Source: CAVSWN01 sp963770995
Lineage (GTDB): Bacteria; Acidobacteriota; Vicinamibacteria; Vicinamibacterales; CAVVIG01
Assembly: GCA_963770995.1 (NCBI GenBank)
Contig: CAVYRS010000001.1
Span: 1,922,001-1,986,000, forward strand
Length of the DNA: 64,000 nucleotides
Reading direction: 5' to 3'
Position 1 is the stretch's first letter; the number at the start of each line of letters is the position of its first letter. Positions 33,955-44,217 of the stretch are shown here, piece after piece. The notes beneath the pieces were generated by a model. That model ran no database searches. It worked only from the letters and a program-made list of their open reading frames with translations, and was not told the DNA's origin. The translations under genes and the position numbers were made by a program.

Positions 33955-35815
33955 CGATCGCGGCGTACTCCTGAACGATGCCGCGCATCTGTTCGAGGCT
34001 CGCGCCACGATCGTGCGCGTAGAACTGGCTGATTGGCGCGGGCGTCGCGACCACTGAAACATCCGGCGCGGCCTTGCGCCAGGTCAGCGTTGCGCGGCGC
34101 ATGTGGTACGGGGAACTCACGAGCAGGACGCGCTTCCAGCCGTTGGCGTTGAGAATCCGCTGTGAGAACACGACGTTTTCGCGGGTATTCGCCGCCCGCG
34201 TCTCGAGCTCGATCGCCGAAGCCGGCACGCCATTGTCGACGGCGAGCGCCCGCATGATCTCGGCCTCGGGAAACGCGAAGACGAACCCCGACGAGAAGAC
34301 GAGATGGCGCGCGTAGCCCTGGTGATAGAGCTCCGTAGCTTGCTTCACGCGTTCCTGATAACCGCCCCCGGCCTTTCCCGACTCCCCCACGCCGCCGGCG
34401 AAGACGACGATGCAATCTGCCTGCTGCGGAGTGTCCACGATCCGGAGGGGCCGCGCCAGGAGCCAGACCAGGGGGGTTTGGAACAGAAGCAAGTAGGTGA
34501 ACACGACAGCGAGGACGACTTCAACGGTGCGGCGGCGCGCGCGTTGATAGACGCGCCGCAGCCGCGCGTCCCAGCGTTCCTCCTGTCGCGCGCGGGAGGC
34601 CACCGCGCCGGCGATGAGCTCCGACATCCGACCGATACGCGCCGGCCAGCTGTTGGCTTGCGCGACCGCCAGGCGGCGTCCGACGGCATCCGGCGACGGA
34701 CTCGAGATCGATCGATTGATGGCCGCGGCGAAATCATCGCTGTCCCGCGCAATGGCGACGATCTCGCCGTGCTCCGCGTTGAACCGCCGAATCTCGGCCA
34801 GGTCGCTCGCGACCACGGGAATTCCCATGGCGAGGTATTCGTTGAGCTTCGTCGGGTACACGTTCGCCGTGTACTCGCTCAGCTTGTACGGCACGAGCCC
34901 GACGTCGAATTCGCGGACGTAGTGCGGCAGCTCCGAATGGGGCTTCCCGCCCAGCAGCTTGACGTTCGGCGTTGCTTCGAGCCGCGACAGATCGCATTGC
35001 GGAGGTCCGACGAAGACAAACGTAGTGTCGCGACACTTCGCCGCCGTTTCGGCCACCAGGTCCTGATCGATCCACTGGTGCAGTCCGCCAACGTATCCGA
35101 CGATCGGACGCGCGAGCGCGGCCATGTCCGCAGGCGTCCGCCGCGGCGACTCGCGGACCGCCTCGAAGGCGTCGTACTTCACGCCGAACGGAAACAAGTG
35201 GACGCGCGGCGTAAAGGTCGCGGCACGCTGCCGGAGCTTTTCTGAGGTCACGAACACGAGGTCGGCACGCCGGAACATCGCCTCTTCGCTGGACGCGATC
35301 CGCCGCGCTTCCGGCGAGCTCGACGCGAGGTCGTCGATGCAGTAGTAGATGGTCAGCGCCGGATCGAGGAACGTGATCAGTTCGTGCGCGAGCGGCGTCG
35401 GCAGAAACGTCCAGGCGATCGGACGGCTGACGCCGAGGGTGCGCATCCACCGCCGAATCGATCGTAGAAGCAGGAACCTGTTGATCCGCGTCGCAATCCG
35501 CGAGTACGGGCCCGGCAGCACGATCGGCGAGAGGACAAACAGATTGGGCCGCTCCTCGCGGAAGCCGCCCGGCCCCTTCGACCAGTTGCGCAGGCGCCGC
35601 CGCAGGCGAGGCAGATCGCGGAACCGCAGCGGCCGCACGCCGGTGTTCTCCAGGAACAACACGCGGCGGCCGTCCGCGGCGAGCGACGACATGATTTCCT
35701 GATGTCCCTGCCAGATGAAGTCCCAGTCGATCGAGGAGATGCAGAGGATGTCGGTGAGCCCGGCCGTCTCGCGGGCGCCCGTCGCACGGACGTCGGCTGT
35801 TTCGAGGTGAATCAT
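33926..35815 (-). CDS. GT4-like glycosyltransferase fused to a DUF218 domain
   Basis: 629 residues. Residues about 20-410 form a GT-B transferase (ILCISSIDWDFIWQGHQEIMSSLA, FFGVKYD-type loop, IVGYVGGLHQWIDQDLV, FVGPPQCDLSRL, YPTKLNEYLAMGIPVVASDL). One membrane segment follows (about 431-453; VVLAVVFTYLLLFQTPLVWLL), then a DUF218 domain (466-629) with VVFAGGVGESGK, LETRAANTRENVVFS, VSSPYHMRRATLTW and the ending MYWWRGWI. The layout puts the transferase in the cytoplasm and DUF218 outside the membrane. ATG 35815 overlaps the upstream GT4 as ATGA. A stand-alone DUF218 protein is encoded at 28430-29155. Confidence 0.88.
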   Translation of the reverse strand: MIHLETADVRATGARETAGLTDILCISSIDWDFIWQGHQEIMSSLAADGRRVLFLENTGVRPLRFRDLPRLRRRLRNWSKGPGGFREERPNLFVLSPIVLPGPYSRIATRINRFLLLRSIRRWMRTLGVSRPIAWTFLPTPLAHELITFLDPALTIYYCIDDLASSSPEARRIASSEEAMFRRADLVFVTSEKLRQRAATFTPRVHLFPFGVKYDAFEAVRESPRRTPADMAALARPIVGYVGGLHQWIDQDLVAETAAKCRDTTFVFVGPPQCDLSRLEATPNVKLLGGKPHSELPHYVREFDVGLVPYKLSEYTANVYPTKLNEYLAMGIPVVASDLAEIRRFNAEHGEIVAIARDSDDFAAAINRSISSPSPDAVGRRLAVAQANSWPARIGRMSELIAGAVASRARQEERWDARLRRVYQRARRRTVEVVLAVVFTYLLLFQTPLVWLLARPLRIVDTPQQADCIVVFAGGVGESGKAGGGYQERVKQATELYHQGYARHLVFSSGFVFAFPEAEIMRALAVDNGVPASAIELETRAANTRENVVFSQRILNANGWKRVLLVSSPYHMRRATLTWRKAAPDVSVVATPAPISQFYAHDRGASLEQMRGIVQEYAAIVMYWWRGWI

Positions 35816-37005
35816 GCCACCTGCGCTGCCACGGCCCGATACGCGTTGAACCATCCGCGGGCGGTGCGATCGGCGCTGAACTCATTCGACACATGTCTGC
35901 GTGCCGCGGCGCCGATTGCCGACGCCGTTTCACGATTCGTGAGCAGGTCTTCGATTGCATTCGCCAGCGCATCGACATCACCCGGCGTCACGAGCACTCC
36001 CGTCCGGCCATCGTCCACGATCGTGTCGGTCGAGCCCGGCAACCGCGATGCAACCGCTGGAAGACCGGTCGCCATCGCCTCGAGAAGCGCGACCGGCAGT
36101 CCTTCTCGGCTCGATGGCAGCGCGAAGACGTCGGCGCTCCGGAAGTACGCCTCGATGCGCGGCGTCGGATCCGCGAACACCAGGCGGTCGGACATTCCCG
36201 CGCGCTCCGCCTCCGCTCGCATCTCGTCGGCCAGCCGATGATCGACTTCGAAGTACTGCGATCGCGTCGCACCAACAAAGACGAGCGTCGCCGGCACGTC
36301 CCGGCGCTGCAGGCGGAGCCAGGCCTCGAACAACACGTGCGGTTGTTTCTCGCGCGAGAAAAAACCAACGAACAGAACGATGGGCCGACCGATCGGCAGA
36401 CCGAGCGAATGCCGAACCGCCACCCGCTCTTCCATCGCCGGCGGCCGAAAGCGTTCGATGTTCACGCCGTTCGGCACGTGACGGATCTTGTCCGCCGGCA
36501 GGCCGGCGGCCTGGCATGCATCGGAGAGACTCTGGCTCACGGTCAAGTAGAGACTCGCGGCTTTCAGCGCCCACCGCGCGAGCGGTCCATGCTGTCGAAT
36601 GACTTCAGGCTCGTCGAAGCCGGCCGTGTGGAGGCTGAGCACGATCGGCACGCCAAACGACTTCGCGACCGCTGTGACCGGCACGTTCTTCTGCGAGTAG
36701 CCATGGAGGTGGACGACATCGGTGTCGCGCATGAGCGCCGTCGTCTCGGCCAGCATGGGACCAGCGGCCGAGAGTTTCGAACGGGGGTTGTCGGCGTCGA
36801 CGACGATCCGCGAGACGGGAACGCCGTTGACGACAGAGCGCCGCGGCAGTGTGGCATCGACGGCGGTCGTCAGCACTTTGAATGCCACTCGGCCGGCAAG
36901 CGCCTGAGCGACCATCTGCGACTGCAGCCCGCCGCTGCTGATCTCGGGCGCGTAGGCGCCGGTCACGAGCAGCACGCGCAGCGGACGCTCATTCGCCGCG
37001 GTCAT
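35812..37005 (-). CDS. GT4 glycosyltransferase
   Basis: 397 residues. RVLLVTGAYAPEISSGGLQSQMVAQAL at the start, VVHLHGYSQKNV, VPNGVNIERFRPP, IVLFVGFFSREKQPHVLFEAWL and the E-x7-E motif in REGLPVALLEAMATGLPAVAS. A retaining, nucleotide-sugar-dependent enzyme acting on the cytoplasmic lipid-linked glycan. It starts at ATG 37005, overlapping the GNAT stop as ATGA, and ends as ATGA with the GT4-DUF218 gene; the 444-codon frame beginning at 37146 overshoots into the GNAT gene. Confidence 0.9.
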   Translation of the reverse strand: MTAANERPLRVLLVTGAYAPEISSGGLQSQMVAQALAGRVAFKVLTTAVDATLPRRSVVNGVPVSRIVVDADNPRSKLSAAGPMLAETTALMRDTDVVHLHGYSQKNVPVTAVAKSFGVPIVLSLHTAGFDEPEVIRQHGPLARWALKAASLYLTVSQSLSDACQAAGLPADKIRHVPNGVNIERFRPPAMEERVAVRHSLGLPIGRPIVLFVGFFSREKQPHVLFEAWLRLQRRDVPATLVFVGATRSQYFEVDHRLADEMRAEAERAGMSDRLVFADPTPRIEAYFRSADVFALPSSREGLPVALLEAMATGLPAVASRLPGSTDTIVDDGRTGVLVTPGDVDALANAIEDLLTNRETASAIGAAARRHVSNEFSADRTARGWFNAYRAVAAQVA

Positions 37006-37532
37006 CCCCTCGGCTCGGCGCGCCGCCGAACCATCGGGGTCACGTCGCCGACTGGCTCCTGCGCCCGAAAGCCGCAAGCCGCGCATACCGCGATCGCGCG
37101 AACGTTGGTCGAGCGGCATTCCAGATGGATTTCGGCCAGGCCCCATCGTTCGAGCGCTTGGTCGACCAAAAGCGCCGTCGCCAGCTGCGCCAGCCCGAGC
37201 CCTCTCGCTTCGGGATCGCCAATCAACAATCGGCCGAACTCGGCGCGGCCGGTCGTCCAGTCGATGTCGTACAGGGACAATTGCCCAACCGGACGTTTGA
37301 ACACGTCGGTCTCCTCGATGACAAAGACGAAGTCGTCATCGCGCTCCCGGTATTTTTCGAACCATCCACGATGCTGATCGGGCGAGATCTCGGCGGTCGA
37401 GAAGAACCAGAACCGGTTCTCGTCGCGATTGCGCCAGCCCAGCGTCAATGGCAGATCGGTGTCCTCGAGCAGGCGGAGACGGATCCGACCGTTCACGAGC
37501 GGTTCGATTTGGCGTTTGGCCATTGGCAACAT
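37002..37532 (-). CDS. GNAT N-acetyltransferase (PseH/amino-sugar type)
   Basis: 176 residues from ATG 37532 (ATG 37523 also possible). RIRLRLLEDTDLPLTLGWRNRDENRFWFFSTAEIS at the N-terminus is the start of RimJ/PseH-type GNATs; EARGLGLAQLATALLVDQAL is the acetyl-CoA pyrophosphate loop and LECRSTNVRAIAVCAACGF the C-terminal helix. It lies directly after a DegT aminotransferase (1-base gap), the arrangement used to make N-acylated amino sugars: amination of a keto sugar, then N-acylation. The acyl donor and sugar cannot be read from sequence. Confidence 0.85.
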   Translation of the reverse strand: MLPMAKRQIEPLVNGRIRLRLLEDTDLPLTLGWRNRDENRFWFFSTAEISPDQHRGWFEKYRERDDDFVFVIEETDVFKRPVGQLSLYDIDWTTGRAEFGRLLIGDPEARGLGLAQLATALLVDQALERWGLAEIHLECRSTNVRAIAVCAACGFRAQEPVGDVTPMVRRRAEPRG

Positions 37533-37533
37533 G

Positions 37534-38679
37534 TCATCGCACGGTCGCGCGCACCGCGTCACAGATCCGCTGCACGTCGGCACGATCGAGCCGCAGGTGC
37601 ATGGGCAGCGAGATCAGGCGATCGCTGGCCCGCTGCGCGCGCGGACAGGGCGGCTGATCGGCGTACATGCGGTAACGGCTGTTCTCCTGGTAGTGCACGC
37701 CAGGATAGATACAGCGCTCGTTGAGGCCGACCATTACCTCGTCGCGCCGGTCGACAAGCACCTGATAGAGATGGCGCGCCGATTCACACCCGGGCGCAAC
37801 CGGAACGGTTTCGATACCCGCGGCACCGGTCAGCCCTTCGTCGTACCACGCAGCCAGCTGGCGGCGGCAGGCGTTGTCGGCGTCCAGGTACTTCAGCGCG
37901 ACGAGCGCGAGAGCGGCCATGATCGAGTTGCCGTGGTACTTGAAGCCGACGTGCTGGACGTCGTAATGCCACTTGTAGGGGCTGTCGCTGTGCGTCCGCG
38001 AGTACGTATCCTTGTCGATGCCGAGCCACGTCCAATGCCGGACGGCTGTGTCGAGCTCGGCGTCCGCGAAGCACACCATTCCAGCGTCGGCCGTCGGCAG
38101 GTTCTTGACGGCGTGAAAGCTGAAGACGCTCGCGGCGCCTTCCGCCCCGACATGACGTCCATGGAGGCGCGTGCCGGCCATGTGCGCGGCGTCGAGGATC
38201 AGCGCCAGCCCGCGATCGCGGCACAGGCTCGCGACGGCCTCGAGCCGGCCCGTGTTGCCGCCCAGGCCCACGAAGATGACGGCCCTGGTGCGCTCGGTGA
38301 TTCGCGAGGCCACGGAGTCAGGATCCAGGCACAAATACTCGTCCACATCGGCGAACACCGGCCGAAGCCCTTCGTACAAGATCGCGTGGTTCGTCGAGAC
38401 GAAACTGAGCGGCGTGCTGATGATCTCGTCGCCCTCGTGCCAGCCGAAGTGGTCCTTCAGCAGCCGCACCGCCAGGTGCAATCCAGCTGTTGCCGAATTC
38501 ACGAAGTGGCCGTGCGGCAAACCGGTGTAGCGTGTCCAGGCCTCTTCGAACTGCGCGGTCTTGAACCCGAGACCTGTCCATCCCTTTTCGAGGCATTCGC
38601 GGATCTCTTCCAGGCATTCGTCGATCCGGAAGACCGGCACGAACAAATGGAGCGGCGTGTCGGACGGCTCAGGCGCCAT
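37534..38679 (-). CDS. DegT/DnrJ/EryC1 PLP-dependent sugar aminotransferase
   Basis: 381 residues. GHFVNSATAGLHLAVRLL (cofactor phosphate region), LILDAAHMAGTRL (Asp binding the pyridine N), and FSFHAVKNLPTADAGMV with the Schiff-base Lys identify the family. It converts a nucleotide-linked keto-hexose to an amino sugar using glutamate. Start ATG 38679 overlaps the ABC ATPase stop by 11 bases; ATG 38688 is an alternative. The next gene is a PseH-like GNAT. It could also serve the WlbA/WbpD pathway (WbpE role) encoded at 41.6-43.1 kb, since no other DegT gene is seen. Confidence 0.9.
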   Translation of the reverse strand: MAPEPSDTPLHLFVPVFRIDECLEEIRECLEKGWTGLGFKTAQFEEAWTRYTGLPHGHFVNSATAGLHLAVRLLKDHFGWHEGDEIISTPLSFVSTNHAILYEGLRPVFADVDEYLCLDPDSVASRITERTRAVIFVGLGGNTGRLEAVASLCRDRGLALILDAAHMAGTRLHGRHVGAEGAASVFSFHAVKNLPTADAGMVCFADAELDTAVRHWTWLGIDKDTYSRTHSDSPYKWHYDVQHVGFKYHGNSIMAALALVALKYLDADNACRRQLAAWYDEGLTGAAGIETVPVAPGCESARHLYQVLVDRRDEVMVGLNERCIYPGVHYQENSRYRMYADQPPCPRAQRASDRLISLPMHLRLDRADVQRICDAVRATVR

Positions 38680-39445
38680 GCGTCGCATCGGCCAGCGTTG
38701 GTTCGTTCACGTGTCTCCCCTCGGTGTACACACGCACCACCTCGTCAGTCGGGCCGTCAGCGATGACGTGACCTTGCCGCAGGAGAATCGTGCGTTCGCA
38801 GAAGCGCGGAAGCACATCGAGGCTGTGGGTTGCGAAGACGACGAGGCTCGCGCGCTCCATGAGATCGTTCATCCGCTCTCGGGCGGTCTCGATGAACTGC
38901 ACGTCACCGGCCGCCATGACCTCGTCGAGCAGGAGGATCTGCGGATCCACCGCGGTCGAGGTCGCGAACGCCAGCCGCACGTACATCCCGCTCGAATAGT
39001 GCCGGACCGGAATGTCGAGAAACTCGCCGAGGTTCGAGAATTTCGCGATGCTCTCGATTTTGCGCTCGATCTCCTTCGGCATCATCCCGAGGAGGAGTGC
39101 GCGTGTGCGGATGTTCTCCCAGCCGGTCGCTTCCATCTCGAATCCGGTCACGAATTCGAACAGCGGGCAGATGTGCCCTTCGATCTTCACGCGCCCGCGC
39201 TGAGGAGGATAGATGCCGGCCATGACTTTCAGCAGCGTGCTCTTCCCCGCGCCGTTGTGCCCGATGAGGCCGACCCGCTCGCCCGCCTGGATCGACAACG
39301 ACACGGACTGGAGCGCCTTCACCGTCCGTGGAACCTTTCGGCGGCGCAGGCCAAAACGGTTGGCGAGCACGGAATTCAGCGTGTCCTGCCGCTCGGCGCC
39401 GACGTGGAATTCGAGATCGACGTTTTCGAGAAGAATGCGGGCCAC
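38669..39445 (-). CDS. wzt: ABC transporter ATP-binding protein, polysaccharide export (Wzt-like, short form)
   Basis: 258 residues. Walker A GHNGAGKST (63-71), signature region HYSSGMYVRLAF, Walker B ILLLDEVMAAGD and the switch His in ATHSLD. The FEFVTGFEMEATGWENI stretch (between Walker A and the signature) is typical of polysaccharide and teichoic-acid exporters (Wzt, TagH, KpsT). There is no C-terminal glycan-binding domain, unlike the second exporter at 60655-61981, so chain-end recognition would not be done by this subunit. It lies 4 bases from the permease gene and overlaps the DegT gene. Confidence 0.92.
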   Translation of the reverse strand: MARILLENVDLEFHVGAERQDTLNSVLANRFGLRRRKVPRTVKALQSVSLSIQAGERVGLIGHNGAGKSTLLKVMAGIYPPQRGRVKIEGHICPLFEFVTGFEMEATGWENIRTRALLLGMMPKEIERKIESIAKFSNLGEFLDIPVRHYSSGMYVRLAFATSTAVDPQILLLDEVMAAGDVQFIETARERMNDLMERASLVVFATHSLDVLPRFCERTILLRQGHVIADGPTDEVVRVYTEGRHVNEPTLADATHGA

Positions 39446-39449
39446 TGGG

Positions 39450-40256
39450 CTAGAGGGCGAACACGATGCGGCGCTGGAAGACCGCGATGACCGCTGCCGC
39501 GCCGATGCCCAGAACCATGAGGATCAGTCCGGCGGCCACATAACTTTGATAGGGGGGAGGCGTGCCGAGGAGCAGCGGATGGCGCACGACCTCGATGAGG
39601 TGGAACATCGGATTGAGCGTGACGACGAACGACAGATCCGGACGCCGCGTCAGAAGAACCTCCGCGGGAAAAATGACCGGCGTCGCATAAAACAAGACCT
39701 GCAGCAGAACCGCCGCCATGTGCGCGATGTCGCGAAACCGCGTGTTGAGGTGCGCGAAGATGGTGATGAGGAAGAGCGACGCCGTCAAGTCGATCAGCAA
39801 TCCCGGCACGGCGAGGAGCGTGCCGGCGGAAAAGGGAACGCGGTAAAACACCGCCACGATCACGAATGCGATCGCAGTAATGCCGGCGGTGAGCGCGACG
39901 CTCACGAAGGCCCGGAACACGTAGATGTAAATCGGCAGGCTGATCTGTTTGATGTAGCCTTCGCAGTTGACGAACGCGTTCCCGCCTTCGACGATGGAAT
40001 TGGTCAGGTAATTCCAGAGGATGAGTCCTGCCGTCAGATACGGAATGAAATAGTGCGTGTCCTGACCGAGCAGGTTCGCGTAGATGAACCCGATCGCCAT
40101 GACCAGGACGCTCAGATTCAGAAAGACCCAGCCGGGACCGACGGCCGATCGCCGAAAACGCATCCGCAGATCGAGGAACCCGAGACGCGTCCAGATGTGC
40201 CAAAGGCGCACTGACCGGACGACATCGTGAACGGTTCGCTGCATTTGCTCGGTCAT
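39450..40256 (-). CDS. wzm: ABC-2 type permease, polysaccharide export (Wzm-like)
   Basis: 268 residues with six membrane segments. LWHIWTRLGFLDLRMRFRRSAVGPGWVFLNLSVLVMAIGFIYANLL is the classic N-terminal helix and first segment; NCEGYIKQISLPIYIYVFRAF and FYATPVIFPAEVLL complete the ABC-2 O-antigen exporter pattern. With the next gene it forms a Wzm/Wzt exporter that moves lipid-linked glycan across the inner membrane. ATG 40256 overlaps the GT stop as ATGA. The open frame continues upstream into the GT gene only because that gene is frameshifted. Confidence 0.92.
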   Translation of the reverse strand: MTEQMQRTVHDVVRSVRLWHIWTRLGFLDLRMRFRRSAVGPGWVFLNLSVLVMAIGFIYANLLGQDTHYFIPYLTAGLILWNYLTNSIVEGGNAFVNCEGYIKQISLPIYIYVFRAFVSVALTAGITAIAFVIVAVFYRVPFSAGTLLAVPGLLIDLTASLFLITIFAHLNTRFRDIAHMAAVLLQVLFYATPVIFPAEVLLTRRPDLSFVVTLNPMFHLIEVVRHPLLLGTPPPYQSYVAAGLILMVLGIGAAAVIAVFQRRIVFAL

Positions 40257-41543
40257 TTGTGGCCCGACACGCGATGCTGCAACCGCCGCCGATGAAACTC
40301 CCACGACACGATCTGCCCGAAGCCAGCCAGATACCGGTACGACCGGCGAACGGTGTCGCGAACGCCGTTTCGCCACAGCATCGGCATGGCCTTCGCGCTC
40401 ATACGCCCGGCGTGCGCGGCGAGAGCAAACGCCGTCGTCCAAGGTCTCGCACCTGTCACAGCGAAGAGATCCGGCAGGTTCTCGCGTGCGGTCCCGTACC
40501 GACCTGACCGGCGAGGCTTTCTTCGCGGCGAGCGGCTCGATCTGCGCCATCCAGTCGTGCCCTGTGCGCCCGTCGTTGTAGTGCGCACGCGCGTATTCCT
40601 GTGCCTGTTGCTGAATCCGGCGTCGCAGATCGGCGTCGGTTATCAGACGCCCAACCGCTTCGAACCAGGCGCTGTCGGACTCATCCGCCAGCAGGCCGGT
40701 CACGCCCTCGGCCACGCAGGTGTTGTAGACCGATGTGTTCGAGTACACGCCCGCAACACCGCATGCGGCGTACTCCCGGAACTTGTTGTTGCTCTTGCAT
40801 CGGTGAAAGCTGTCGTCGGGAAGAGGGGCCAGCCCGATGTCGAAGCCTTCGCGAGCGAAGCGGGCAAAGAACCGATCGTAGTCGCGAACGAATGGCAGAT
40901 GCCGTACTCGCGGATGCCGTGACAGCGGCTCGAGCGTCGGCCCCCAGATGGTGAGCTCGGTCTGTGGAAACGCATCGAGCACCCTCTGAAGTGGATCGAG
41001 GAGCATTCGTCCGATCCGGTCCTGCTGTCGGCTCGTCGCGTACACGAGGCGGATCCGGCTCGAATCTCGAGGCGGCAATGGATTCGGGACGAGCGTCCAG
41101 TCGATCGGCCCGTCCACGGTCACGACCTGCTGGTTGAACGTCGACAGGAAATCGCGCAGCGCGGGCGAGTACGTGCGCACGACATCGGCTTGCGCCAGAC
41201 ATGCGAGCAGCGCCGACCGTCGATCGGGCGCTCGCAGGTACTCCATGCCCGGAATCTCCTCGGGAACGTCGAGCAGGTTGTCGTCAATCTCGTAAATGAG
41301 CGGTCGGTCGAGCTCGCGCACGCAGTCCACGATCCACCTGAACGCCGGATCGATCGTGTGGCAGAGGACGACAACCGCGGCGCCCTCGACGGCCGATCGT
41401 TTGACGAGGCATTGGAGCGTGACTTCGAGATCGATCGCGCCCGCCTGGTGCAGCCGGAGCAGCGGCTTCGCCACGCCGATCATCGTGGATGGGAAGAGCA
41501 GGTCGGGCAGTACCGCCAGGACGCGTGGACGCTGGGCGATCAC
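40253..41543 (-). CDS. GT4-like glycosyltransferase, one apparent frameshift
   Basis: Starts GTG 41543 behind a strong ribosome-binding sequence GGAAGG (41547-41552). The body reads RPRVLAVLPDLLFPSTMIGVAKPLLRL, LIYEIDDNLLDVP, TYSPALRDFL, RLVYATSRQQDRIG, FDIGLAPLPDDSFHRCKSNNKFREYAACGVAGVYS and ARAHYNDGRTGHDWMAQIEPL, like GT4-type enzymes with the K-x-x-EY acceptor-side motif. At about 40500-40545 the coding frame changes; the second frame ends in a TGA that overlaps the permease ATG as ATGA, which supports it as the true 3' end. Corrected length about 429 residues. Probably a single indel. Confidence 0.8.
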
Positions 41544-41546
41544 GTC

Positions 41547-41552
41547 CCTTCC
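41547..41552 (-). promoter_or_regulatory. Ribosome-binding site for the GT gene
   Basis: GGAAGG, 3 bases before GTG 41543 on the minus strand. It decides this start over an ATG-like start of the longer frame at 41600. Confidence 0.6.
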
Positions 41553-41603
41553 ACCAGCGTCAAGCTGTGTGGCGGCCGCCCCGCGTAGCGCTTTCCACAC
41601 GAC

Positions 41604-42124
41604 TCACACGCAGACCTGCCCGGGCACCGTGGCGCCCGATGCGAGCTTCACGCCGCACGCGCACACCCAGCCTTTGATGCGGCCAGGATTTCCAAGAATC
41701 AATGCGTAGTCGGGCGCGTCCCCGGTGACGACCGCACCAGCGCCGACGAAGGCGTAGCGACCGATCGTGTGCCCGCACACGATCGTGCAGTTGGCGCCCA
41801 GCGTCGCGCCGCGCATCACGAGCGTCCGCCGGAACTCGTGCTTGCGCACGACGTGACTGCGTGGATTGATCACGTTGGTGAAGACCATGGACGGGCCGCA
41901 AAACACGTCGTCTTCGAGAACCACGCCGGTGTAGATCGAGACGTTGTTCTGAATCTTGACGTTGTCGCCGATGACCACGTCCGGCGAAATCACGACGTTC
42001 TGCCCGACATTGCACCGGGCACCAATCGTGGCGCCGGTCATCACGTGGGAGAAGTGCCAGATCTTCGTGCCCTCGCCGATGCGGCACCCGTCGTCGATGT
42101 ACGCCGACTCGTGCGCGAAGAAGC

Positions 42125-42128
<4 letters not shown>
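41604..42128 (-). CDS. wbpD: WbpD/WlbB-like sugar N-acetyltransferase (left-handed beta-helix)
   Basis: 174 residues of hexapeptide repeats: GCRIGEGTKIWHFSHVMTGATIGARCNVGQNVVISPDVVIGDNVKIQNNVSIYTGVVLEDDVFCGPSMVFTNV is the typical WbpD/WlbB sequence. It acetylates the 3-amino group of UDP-3-amino-2,3-dideoxy-GlcNAc uronate using acetyl-CoA, giving UDP-GlcNAc(3NAc)A. GTG 42128 overlaps the WlbA-like stop as GTGA. The C-terminus carries CACG and a final Cys (GWVCACGVK...VCV), part of the zinc-finger-like tail of some homologues. The symbol is by homology of family only. Confidence 0.88.
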
Positions 42129-43065
<937 letters not shown>

Positions 43066-43069
<4 letters not shown>

Positions 43070-44217
43070 GACACCACCGTTCTGTGTCCTTCGGCCTTGG
43101 TGCTCGATGCTTCATTGGTCACCGTACCGTGGCGCGAGAGCGCCGCGCCAAACACGGCCGCAACCCGCGGCGCTGTCACGTGCAGCGAATAACGCTCCTG
43201 GATGGTGCGGCGACCCGCCGCGCCGACTCGTCGTCGCAAGTCAGGGTCGTCCATCAGCGCCGCGAGCTTCTGGCGCCACTCGTCCGCTGTCGACGCGAGA
43301 AACCCGTTGACGCCGTCCTGCACAATCTCTCGGTTGACGCCAACCGGCGACGCGACCACCGCTACGCCGCACGACATGAACTGAATCGCCTTGAACCCGC
43401 ACTTCCCTCGCGCCCAGTCGTCGTCGGGCAGCGGGTAGACGCCGACGTCACAGCCGTTGAACAACTCGACTTCGCTGTCGAGCGACCAGGCCACATTCGC
43501 CGTGTCAACACCCTCGAACGCAATCGGGCTCGTCGAGCCGGCGACGCGGAACTCAAACTGATGCGTCGCGGCGAGCGCGCGCAGGACAGGAGCCAGCGGA
43601 GTCAGGTAGGAGGCGGTCGTGGGCGTCCCAATCCACCCGAGGACGGGGCGCGCCTGCGAACGGTGCGGTTCGGCGCGTGGCACAAACAGATCCACGTCGA
43701 TCGCAGTCGGAATTACGTGCACCGACGGGTTGAATCGACGCGCGTACGACGCGAGGTATTCGTTGCCGGCGATCACCTGGTCGCAGCGGCGGATGATCGC
43801 GCCGGTTTTCTGTGGATGTTTCAGCGCACCGATCCATCGATTCGCGTCGCTGGTATTCGGCAGAAACACCGCATCGTCGAAGTCGTATACCAGCGGCACC
43901 TTCGAGCCCGCCAGCAGCGACTCCACGATCGGTGGCCCGACGGGGAGCGCTTCGCGATAGATCAGCATCAGATCGTATCGGTCGTGCTCCCAGACTGTCC
44001 GAAGACGGCCTGCCGCCTGCCGGAGAAAACGCATCGCCTTGCGCGCGGTCTGGCCAGGCCGATAGACCAGTTCGAAGAACTCGCGGTCGAAAAACGGCGC
44101 GACCGTGAGATCGATGCCGTGGGTGGCCAGATGCGGGATGTATTGCGCAATGCGGTAGCGGCAGCCCGCGCCTTCGTAGGGAACAGGCGACAGCGCCAAC
44201 GCGCGCACGCGATTCAC
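43066..44217 (-). CDS. GT4 glycosyltransferase
   Basis: 383 residues. RALALSPVPYEGAGCRYRIAQYIPHLA at the N-terminus, VYDFDDAVFLP, IIRRCDQVIAGNEYLASYARRFN, PTAIDVDLFVPR, GWIGTPTTASYLTPLAPVL and KCGFKAIQFMSCGVAVVASPVG (the K-x-x-Q/EY-type C-terminal motif). It is a nucleotide-sugar GT-B enzyme of the kind often found beside WlbA/WbpD and may transfer the diacetylated uronic acid, by position only. ATGA overlaps on both sides (with the methyltransferase upstream and wlbA downstream). Confidence 0.88.

Noticed and set aside
39450..41600. Single 716-codon GT-permease fusion
   Set aside because: The open frame arises because the GT gene is frameshifted; the alternative frame ends in a TGA that overlaps the permease ATG, so they are two genes.
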